Shown piece by piece: positions 56,521 through 64,000 of a stretch of DNA of 64,000 nucleotides (the first letter of the stretch is position 1; each line of letters starts with the position of its first letter). The notes under the pieces were generated by a model. The model worked only from the letters and a program-made list of their open reading frames with translations. It was not told where the DNA came from and did no database searches. A program made the position numbers and the translations under genes. This DNA is from Trichodelitschia bisporula (taxonomy: Eukaryota; Ascomycota; Dothideomycetes; Phaeotrichales; Phaeotrichaceae), in the NCBI GenBank assembly GCA_010356995.1, contig ML996690.1:1396217-1460216 (forward strand). Direction: 5' to 3'.

Positions 56521-57596
56521 CTATGCAGAAGCAAAGACACCCAACGCCTTTTCGACTCCAATGGCAGCTCGACCAACGCCCCCTCCCTCGCGTTTGACCC
56601 GTTCTAAGCCAGCACGTGCTGCTCGCAACAGCCCCTGATCGCTAAAAACATCCCTCCTCTCATCGACAGTGCTGCACTCACGGCTCTCGTCGTCATGCGC
56701 CGCCCCAAAGATATTCAAGTAGGCAAAGGGATTCGAGGCATGACCTCGGAGGCCATGCGCCGCCGCATCGCACAGGGGGAAGTCTAGCGCCAGGCGGAGC
56801 GCCGCAGCGCGGGCGGCATCAGGCGCGGCCACTGGTTCACGCAAGCCGCACTCCAGCAGCGCCGTCAGCACCTGCAACTGGCGCGCGAGGAGCTTGAGAT
56901 CGGCGTCGTTCTTCCCTGCCGTTGCGGCGGTTGCTTTCCACGCCTGCGGCGCCGCGACCGACGCATCCTCCCACGCCAACAGTCCGAAGAAGCACCGCAG
57001 CGTCTTGAGCCACCCGCCCGGACAGGAAACGACGGCGCTGCCCGCGGTGTTGAGCAGCCATTCTAGTATGTCGAGACTGGAGAGGCGGATGGCGGCACTG
57101 AGATGTGTCATGCCCGCTCGGACGTGCAGGAGGAAAGGTTCTGCATGGGGGGTGATGTCGGCTGGTGGGAGAGCGGAGAGGAATTTAAGGAGCTGGGACC
57201 GGACGGCGGCGGAGGGGTCGCGGATTAAGGGTTGGATTTTGGGGAGGATGAGGGAGACGGGGACGGGTGGGACATGGCCATGCAAGGCGGCGGTAAGGTA
57301 GGCAAGGGATTCGCGGCGCTGGGAGTCGGATTTGTGGGAGAGGAGGTTGAGATGGTGCTGGAATTGGGAGACGATGGATGGGGCCGAGGAGGAGAGAGAC
57401 TGGTGGAGGATAGCGACGGCTACATATAAGAGGTTAGCAGGTGGCACGATTGGGGAGGCTTGAACAGAGACGAACAGCGGGCCTTGAAGCTTGTGTCGGT
57501 GAAGTTGGCGGGCTTGGGTTTGACCTTTCCGACTTTTAGTTTGGTCTTTTGGAAGTCTTTTTGCTTCTCCTTCTTTGCTTTGGCGCTCTTGGCCAT
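56521..57596 (-). CDS. IPI1: Pre-rRNA-processing protein Ipi1 (TEX10-like)
   Basis: Subunit of the Rix1 complex (Rix1-Ipi1-Ipi3), which acts with Rea1 in late pre-60S maturation. Exons are 57596-57476 and 57419-56521, with a 56-nt intron (GTTCGT donor, GCTAACC branch, TAG); 339 residues. The N-terminus MAKSAKAKKEKQKDFQKTKL, KVGKVKPKPANFTDTSFKAR and splice-spanning SVAILHQSLSSSAPS match the family. LNLLSHKSDSQRRESLAYLT follows, then HEAT-like helices. The C-terminal half is Ala-rich. Divergent from GUK1. Confidence 0.93.
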
Positions 57597-57943
57597 GGAT
57601 TGAGACGTGGGGTGGTTGTTGATTAGCGTTGCTGTGGAGAGGCAACGGAAGAGATGATCGAGACAATTTCTTTGGTGTTGAGATTCCCTCCGCGCGGGCG
57701 CGTGGGGGTTGGTGGAGGCCGTTGGAGGAGGGGTCAACGTCGCGTTGCAGGCTGCAGGGGAGTGGGACAAGATCAAATCTTTGGCCTAGAAAACCCTCCG
57801 CCCCTGATAACGTACAGTAGATCCCTTGCTCCACCTACCAACCACTCCAACGTACCCGCCGTCCGCGGTACTTTGATCTGTCATAGGACATTCCTACACT
57901 TTTGCCTTTCCCTCTTAAGACTCATCCCCTTCTACACCAGCTC
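57597..57943. promoter_or_regulatory. Divergent promoter region IPI1/GUK1
   Basis: About 350 bases, short for a shared promoter, with a CT-rich leader before GUK1. No defined element. Confidence 0.4.
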
Positions 57944-58824
57944 ATGAGTACAGCCGTTGCCCGCTCAGTAACAACCAGTTTGCACACCAGCACCAGCTCA
58001 ATTCGCTCTGCGCTTCATTTTGCTCCGCACTGCAAGCTCCTAGTTCCCACGCTCACTACAACGTTCATGGTAACCATGGTTTCGGACGCCTCCCTCCAGA
58101 AGGCCTCACCCCAGAAGGCCTCTCCCCAGAAGGTCTCTCCCCCGAAGGCCTCCCCCCAGACGGCCTCCCCCCAGAAGACAAGTAGCGGGCCGCAACCTAT
58201 CGTCATATCCGGACCAAGTGGGACGGGGAAAAGCACCATACTCAAGCGATTGTTCGAGAAGTACCCCGAGAAGTTCATGTTCAGCGTTAGTCGTACGTGG
58301 CGCTCTCGTTCCTTAGACGTTGGAATGGCTTGTCATAAGCTTGCTAACCACAACACGCAGATACGACGCGCGCACCACGTCCCGGAGAAAAAGACGGCAC
58401 CCACTACACCTTCATAACACAGCCGCACTTTGAGGAGCTTATTCGCAACAATGCCTTCATCGAACATGCACGGTTCGGCAAAAATCTCTACGGGACTTCG
58501 TTCGCAGCCGTGTCGCGTGTGACGGAAGCTGGAAAGACGTGCATTCTGGACATTGAGATGGAGGGTGTCAAGCAGGTGCAGCGGTCGGACCTTCGCGCTC
58601 GAGTCTTGTTCCTTCAACCGCCGAATTTTGAGGAGCTTGAGCGTCGGCTTCGTGGACGCGGTACAGATGCGGAAGAGGATGTGCGCAGGAGGTTGGACCA
58701 GGCGCGCTTAGAGATGGTATTCGCGACCAGTGAGGTTGCCGCGGGGCGAGGGAAGGGCGTGGTGAACGACGATCTGGAGAAGGCGTATCGCGAGGTGGAG
58801 GAGTTCTGCTTGGCTGACGACTGA
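57944..58824 (+). CDS. GUK1: Guanylate kinase with N-terminal extension
   Basis: Phosphorylates GMP to GDP with ATP, the step after GUA1. Exons are 57944-58292 and 58361-58824, with a 68-nt intron (GTACGT, GCTAACC, CAG); 270 residues against about 190 for the core enzyme. The core starts [20 protein letters not shown] (P-loop), with [16 protein letters not shown] spanning the splice, then [20 protein letters not shown] and [20 protein letters not shown]. The roughly 80-residue N-terminal extension is Ser/Thr/Arg-rich with few acids ([20 protein letters not shown]), like a mitochondrial presequence. It is followed by near-tandem ASPQK pentapeptides. An internal ATG at 58067 could give a cytosolic form. 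Confidence 0.93.
58084..58185 (+). repeat. Pentapeptide-coding repeat in GUK1
   Basis: Roughly six imperfect 15-bp units of the form CAGAAGGCCTCNCCC encode [16 protein letters not shown] just before the kinase core. Unit variation keeps the frame. Confidence 0.75.
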
Positions 58825-59236
58825 AGGGTCGGCTGCGCAGCGGTTGAGCGTGTTTCTGAGCGGCATTGTGCACGGTACGGTGAATTGGACCATTGGTTAA
58901 CTAAAGCATCACTAGATTCCCATTCTGCGAAGGTGTAGCATCTCAAGAAATCTATTTTGACAGCTGGAGCTACTTCTGCTGCTTACAGGCATAACTACGA
59001 ACATAGACATACGGATTAGAACTAATTAGTAGTAAAACGTTCTGTTGTTGAAGTTGATGGCCGCCGCTGGCGCCAAGTTTGAGTGGCACTTCTCTCCCTC
59101 CCCCCACCAAAGATGACTCCGCTCCCTTGCTCCGCATCCCCCCCCCACGCGCTGAACCGCCCGCAACATTTCGCCGCTCTTTTGCTATCGACACTTCTTC
59201 GTACCCTTTCACGAACATCCCCTCTCATCTTTCACC
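58825..59236. other. Intergenic GUK1/TYS1
   Basis: About 410 bases with a strongly pyrimidine-rich tract (about 59094-59160) before TYS1, typical of fungal promoters and leaders. No gene. Confidence 0.45.
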
Positions 59237-60594
59237 ATGGCGACCGACACAGCTCTATCAGCACAAGAGCGCCTTGCTCTGATCAACAAAAACCTTGCTG
59301 AGGTTCTCAACCCAGAAATCATTGAGGATGTGATTGTCAAGCAAAACCGCCCGCTCAGCGTCTACTGGGGTTCGAATTCCCCCAGAGACTAAAAGGCGCA
59401 AATGGTCCAGCAAACTAACACTCGACCGCAGGGACGGCGACGACCGGGCGGCCGCATTGCGGGTACTTTGTACCTGTGATGAAGATCGGCGAATTGCTGC
59501 GCGCCGGCTGTAGGGTCAAGATCCTCCTCGCCGATATCCACGCCTTCCTCGACGCCATGAAGGCGCCCATGGAGCTCGTCAAGTTCCGGGCACAGTACTA
59601 CCGCTTCTGTATAACAGCTCTCCTGCAGGCCGTGAACGTACCCATCGATCGGCTCGAGTTCGTGCTCGGCTCCTCCTACCAGCTGTCGCCGGAGTACACC
59701 ATGGACCTGTTCAAGATCACCAGCGTAGTCTCGGAGCATGACTCCAAAAAGGCAGGCTCTGAGGTGGTCAAGCAGGAGAAGGACGCAAAGCTGTCAGGCT
59801 TGATCTACCCCCTGATGCAAGCCCTTGACGAGGAACACCTGGGTGTCGATGCGCAATTCGGTGGCGTGGATCAGCGGAAGATTTTTGCGCTGGCCATGGA
59901 TGCACTCCCCAGACTTGGATACAAGGTTCGCGCGCATCTCATGAACCCTATGGTGCCGGGCCTTCAGGGCGGCAAGATGAGCGCCAGCGATCCCGACAGC
60001 AAGATCGACCTTCTTGATCCCCCCGACGTCATCCAGAAGAAGCTGCGCAAGGCTTTTGCTCAGCCGAAGGTTGTTGAGGGTAACGGACTGCTCAGCTTCA
60101 TCGAATACGTGCTCCTGCCTGCGGGCTCTCTTAAGCACGGCGAACCCCTTTTCGAAGTCCCTCGGCACGATGCCGAAACCCTTGTTTACACAGATATCAA
60201 GAAGATTCACTCGGACTACGAGAATGACATTGTGCGCCCTCCATCCGGACTAGTTAGACACCTTGGGCTAATTTATCCGCCAGTTGACGCCTCAGCTCTT
60301 GAAGCCTGCCATCTCGTCTGCACTGATTGAACTCATGAAGCCGGTAGGTCGAGATCTCATGACTTCATCCGATGCTCACAAGAGCAGATTCAAGAGGCGT
60401 ATAACAGTTCTCCTGAGTGGCAAGCGAACCAACGCCAGGCCTACCCGCCCCCAGAAGAGAAGAAGAAGAAGGTTAAGAAGGACAAGGGTAACCGCTACCC
60501 GGGGGGCGCAAAGCCAGAGGTTCCTGCACCAAATGCCGAAGCAATTGAAGACCTCGAGAAGTTGAAGCTGGAGTCGAAGCCTGCTGATGCATGA
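59237..60594 (+). CDS. TYS1: Tyrosyl-tRNA synthetase, cytosolic
   Basis: Class I synthetase charging tRNA-Tyr. Exons are 59237-59369, 59432-60231, 60284-60343 and 60388-60594; introns are 62, 52 and 44 nt; 399 residues. [20 protein letters not shown] spans intron 1 (the HIGH motif appears as HCGY). ADIHAFLDAMKAP follows, then DAQFGGVDQRKIFALAMDAL, the KMSAS loop in GLQGGKMSASDPDSKIDLLD, and NDILTPQLLKPAISSALIEL spanning intron 2. The last exon gives IQEAYNSSPEWQANQRQAYP and a lysine-rich tail. The intron-1 donor is GTTCGA, a weak variant. Confidence 0.95.
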
Positions 60595-61099
60595 ATGGGG
60601 CTAAGGGGGGCTTGAAACTAAAAGCGTGGCGTTGGAGTAGTACGGCGCTGTTGAATGGGTGTTTTCTTTAAGAGAAAGGCCTGCCACGGCCAATGTGCTC
60701 CTCAGATTAGATAGCCCAATTCATAGAAAATGACAGCTTCGTCGGTCGCGGCGGCGGAGGTGTTTGTGGTTTACGATCGGGAAGTCTTTTCGGAAGTATG
60801 TCGCACTTCGCTATGGTAACCGTTCGACTAATGATGGAAGTAAGTTGGAGATTGAAGTTCGGATAGGCCAACAGACAGCAGAACAACATACCCATATACG
60901 TACTTTGTACTTCAGATGCCAGCCTTGCCATGGCTCAACACGTGATTGATGGCCCAAGGCTCATGGCGAGAAAGTTTATGTAAGCGACCCATGCACTCAT
61001 CGATCCTTCACGCCAACAAACGTCGAAAAATCGGGCACGAGGAATCGCCACAAAAACCACAACACCTCTGCAAGCAATATCGAAAACCTCAAAATAGCC
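60595..61099. other. Intergenic TYS1/NOB1
   Basis: About 500 bases; TYS1 3' flank and NOB1 promoter. Nothing recognised. Confidence 0.5.
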
Positions 61100-62539
61100 A
61101 TGGAAAAACCGATCCATACCGTGGTCTTAGACGCTGGTCCGATTATTCGTGGAGAACCCAGCGTCTCCTCTCTGCTCCAGCAATGCGAAAACATAATCTC
61201 CACCCCGGCCGTCATTGAGGAAATTCGTGATGAAGCCGCCCGGTCTCGTCTGCAAACCACACTTCTCCCCTTCCTCACTCTGAAGACTCCGAACCCGAAT
61301 AGCATAAAAGTCATTTCGGACTTTGCCCGCAAAACCGGCGACCTTGCAGTTTTGAGCAGGACGGATATCCAACTTCTGGCACTGTCGTATGAAACCGAGT
61401 GCGAGCGCAACTGCGGTGACTGGAGGCTTCGCAGCGTACCGGGACAGCAGCGCACCAATGGACCGCCACCCCCCGCTATCACGGGACAGAAGCCGAAGGC
61501 TATAGAGCCGGATGTTCATGACTCCATTGAGGCCTCTGAGCAGCATCCAGTAACTGAAAAGAGCGACTCGCAGCCTTTGTCCAAGGAAAATGAGGGCCAT
61601 GACGTCTCGCAAGAGGATGACATCTCAAGTACCCCTGCAAATGAACCTGAGCAGCGAGAATCCGAAGCCCAAGACTCAGAGCCTGCAGCAAACAACCTCC
61701 AGCCTGAGCATCCGGAGCAAGAGGATCACGATTCACAGCCGACTGAAACTATCAGTTCCCAGCTCGAAGTTGTGCAATTATCCGAAGCGGACGGCCATGG
61801 CGACTCCGAAGAATCTGATCCGGAAGGCTGGATCACGCCGTCGAACATAAAAAAGAAGCAAGCCAAAGACGCCGCTGCTGCCTCGTCGAACCAACCTCTG
61901 CCGAAAACTATGCAAGTGGTAAGTCGTAATACACTGGACTCGAACACTCACTGACACAACTCTCAGGCCACCATTACCACCGACTTCGCCATGCAAAATG
62001 TCTTGCTGCAAATGAACCTCAATTTGATATCAGGGTCCCTGCAGCGCGTCCAGTTCGTCAAAAGCTTCGTCTTGCGCTGTCATGGTAAAGTACCCTTCCT
62101 TCAACATGTATCCGGCTAATTGGGATCAGCGTGCTTCAACATCGTCAGGGATATGAGCAAGCAGTTCTGCCCGCGGTGTGGGAAGCCCAGTCTCACGAGG
62201 GTGTCTTGCTCAACAAGCCAATCGGGGGAGTTCAAACTGCATCTCAAGAAGAACATGCAATGGAACAAAAAGGGTGACCGCTACAGCATTCCCAAGCCCG
62301 TTGCTGGGTCAGCGAGCGGACGTGTCATGGGTGGAGGCAAAGAAGGATGGGGCAACGAGCTCATTCTCGCCGAGGACCAAAAGGAGTATGTGCGTGCCAT
62401 GGAGCAGCAGAAGAGACTGAAGCAAAGAGACCTTATGGATGAGGATTATCTGCCAGGAATCTTGACTGGAGATCGAGCAAAAACTGGCGGAAAGCTAAAA
62501 GTGGGGGCTGGGAGGAACGTCAATTCGAGAAGGCGATAG
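61100..62539 (+). CDS. NOB1: 20S-pre-rRNA endonuclease Nob1
   Basis: PIN-domain nuclease that cleaves 20S pre-rRNA at site D to form 18S rRNA in cytoplasmic pre-40S particles. Exons are 61100-61918, 61967-62084 and 62130-62539; introns are 48 and 45 nt; 448 residues. The N-terminal PIN domain has HTVVLDAGPIIRGEP, STPAVIEEIRDEAARSRLQT and TGDLAVLSRTDIQLLALSYE (acidic catalytic residues). A long acidic Glu/Ser/Gln-rich linker follows. The zinc ribbon is CHACFNIVRDMSKQFCPRCG with KPSLTRVSC. The C-terminus has GDRYSIPKPVAGSASGR and ends basic (AGRNVNSRRR). Confidence 0.95.
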
Positions 62540-63032
62540 AACTAGATGAGATATTGTGGTGCGCGGATACGTCTGTAATGCAATCACGGGCGATCTGTAA
62601 ATTCGCATGATGCATGAGAAGCCTTTGCGATCGATGCTAAATGAAAGAGACTGCCATTGAAGTGAATTCCTGCTTTCCATTCTTAGCAGCCCATCATACT
62701 GTAGCCTTCTCGAGACCATAGGGCCAAAGAGCTTGATGCGGCGGGTTAGGGGTCATTTCGGCGAGGAGGTATGCGAATGGCCCAAGGCCGCCCGAAAAAT
62801 TCGAGGTTCATCTCTCTATAGTGTTTAGGACTGCCCAGAGCGAGGGTTTGTAGAATCCAGAAGCAGAGACTATTAGGGAGGACAGCCACGACTTCTTTTT
62901 GGGTACCCCTTGGCCGGTGCGGCTACGGTAGTGCTGGCACTTGGCCGGAGCGGGGGAACGCTCGGCCGGCCCGATAATTTTTTGAACCTTTGCGACCCCA
63001 TCCTCCAAGTAGCAAACATTCAGCACCTAACG
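62540..63032. other. Intergenic NOB1/NOP4
   Basis: About 490 bases; NOP4 promoter and leader. No gene recognised. Confidence 0.5.
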
Positions 63033-64000
63033 ATGTCGCCGAAATCGAAGCGACCGAGACTTTCTGGAGGCCCTTCGCAGGCAGAACCCGCATCCGTGGA
63101 CTCCACCGACGGCGCCTCCGCCAAACCCGTCAAGGCGCAATCCCGCCGCTCACTCTTCGTCCGCTCCCTCCCTCCGTCCACCACCACCGACGACCTCACC
63201 GAACTCTTCTCCGGATCGTACCCGATCAAACATGCTGTGGCGGTAACGGATGGCCAGACAAAGAAGTGCAAAGGCTATGGCTTCGTCACTTTCGCCGACG
63301 CCGAAGACGCGGAGCGGGCGCAGACCGAGTTTGACGGCTTTGCGTTCAAGGGCCAAAAGATCAAGGTCGAGGTGGCTGAGCCGCGGCACAGAGGAGAGGA
63401 TGCGCCCGCTGAGAGTGAGCGCATTGCCAAGCGCCCCGGCAACCAGGAGCATCAACCACCGCCGAAGTTGATCGTCCGCAACTTACCTTGGAGCATCAAC
63501 ACTCCGGACAAGCTTACCAAGCTGTTCCTTAGCTACGGCAAGGTCAAGCATGCGGTTGTTCCCAAGAAGGCGTCCGGACTTATGATGGGTTTCGGGATCG
63601 TGGTGATAAGGGGAAAGAAGAATGCGGAAATGGCTCTGCAGGGCGTTAATGGCCGGGAGGTGGACGGCCGCACACTTGCGGTCGATTGGGCGGTCGACAA
63701 GGAGACGTGGCAAAAGACAAATGGAGAAAAGGATGATAAGGAGGAGAGTATGATGCACGATAATGAGGAAGAGGAAGATGAAAGTGACGGCGGAGCAATG
63801 CTCTCTGAGCATGATGCAGAAGATGCTGAGGACGAGGACGCAGAAGACGATGAGGACGTTGATGAGGATGAGGATGAAGAAGATGAAGACGACGATGATG
63901 AGCACGATGAAGACGATGAAAACGAGGACGAAGACGAAGACGAAGAGAAACCCCCTCCGCGCCCTCAGACAACAGACTCGACCATCTTCATCAGGAACCT
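63033..64000 (+). CDS. NOP4: Nucleolar RRM protein Nop4 (RBM28-like), 3'-partial
   Basis: Multi-RRM nucleolar protein needed for early 60S maturation. The frame is open from the ATG at 63033 to the right edge (at least 322 residues), so it is truncated by the window. After a basic N-terminus (MSPKSKRPRLSGGPSQ), RRM1 has RSLFVRSLPPSTTTDDLTEL (RNP2) and KGYGFVTFADAEDAERA (RNP1). RRM2 has PKLIVRNLPWSINTPDKLTK and a degenerate RNP1 (GLMMGFGIVVIRG). A very acidic Asp/Glu tract follows (about residues 235-305). A third RRM begins at STIFIRNL where the window ends. Confidence 0.9.
   Translation, partial: MSPKSKRPRLSGGPSQAEPASVDSTDGASAKPVKAQSRRSLFVRSLPPSTTTDDLTELFSGSYPIKHAVAVTDGQTKKCKGYGFVTFADAEDAERAQTEFDGFAFKGQKIKVEVAEPRHRGEDAPAESERIAKRPGNQEHQPPPKLIVRNLPWSINTPDKLTKLFLSYGKVKHAVVPKKASGLMMGFGIVVIRGKKNAEMALQGVNGREVDGRTLAVDWAVDKETWQKTNGEKDDKEESMMHDNEEEEDESDGGAMLSEHDAEDAEDEDAEDDEDVDEDEDEEDEDDDDEHDEDDENEDEDEDEEKPPPRPQTTDSTIFIRN

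Noticed and set aside
59366-59381. GGTTCGAATTCCCCC resembling a tRNA B box
   Set aside because: It lies at the donor of TYS1 intron 1; no A box, acceptor stem or cloverleaf surrounds it.
1-64000. Retroelements, viral remnants, CRISPR arrays, rRNA or tRNA genes
   Set aside because: No reverse transcriptase, integrase, capsid-like sequence, LTR pair, spacer array or cloverleaf was seen; CRISPR is not expected in a fungal nucleus.

Overview
The window is nuclear DNA from a filamentous ascomycete (Pezizomycotina), GC-rich and gene-dense. The evidence is short introns (about 40-90 nt) with GTRNGT-like donors and CTAAC-type branch sites, pyrimidine-rich leaders, a sconB-type sulfur regulator, and a PNP-NACHT-WD40 NLR of the kind expanded in these fungi. 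The genus cannot be fixed from sequence alone. I found about 28 protein-coding genes, a degraded NLR/WD40 island, one probable MITE and no tRNA, rRNA, CRISPR or retroelement.

Layout. 1-28 kb is a housekeeping block: DRE2 (5'-partial), SYF2, DGK1, SPB4, an aquaglyceroporin, a 2.5-kb gene-empty stretch, TFA2, DRS1, SPP2, QNS1, SER3, a NOSIP homologue, ZPR1, BET2, a short MITE-like element and MOG1. 28.6-37 kb is an accessory island. It holds one NLR-like gene with two in-frame stops and a run of N in its WD40 array, a decayed ORF with an 18-bp minisatellite, an inverted WD40 fragment joined head-to-head to another WD40 piece, and a third, divergent WD40 tail. 37-39.3 kb is sparse, with one unknown 155-residue gene. 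39.4-64 kb is a second housekeeping block: DIB1, SNU13, TAF4, a sideroflexin, RPB6, GLN4, GUA1, sconB/MET30, POP1, IPI1, GUK1, TYS1, NOB1 and NOP4 (3'-partial).

Function. The core genes fall into a few themes: ribosome biogenesis (SPB4, DRS1, IPI1, NOB1, NOP4, SNU13, and POP1 through RNase MRP), spliceosome (SYF2, SPP2, DIB1, SNU13), Pol II transcription (TFA2, TAF4, RPB6), nucleotide and amino-acid metabolism (QNS1, GUA1, GUK1, SER3, and GLN4/TYS1 for charging), and trafficking or membranes (BET2, MOG1, DGK1, aquaporin, sideroflexin). Many lie as divergent pairs sharing one intergenic promoter (DGK1/SPB4, QNS1/SER3, SNU13/TAF4, sideroflexin/RPB6, GLN4/GUA1, sconB/POP1, IPI1/GUK1).

Gene models were built by joining exons so that reading frame, splice signals and conserved family motifs agree. 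The most notable results are two internal micro-exons (10 and 8 nt) in QNS1 and the structure of the NLR/WD40 island.
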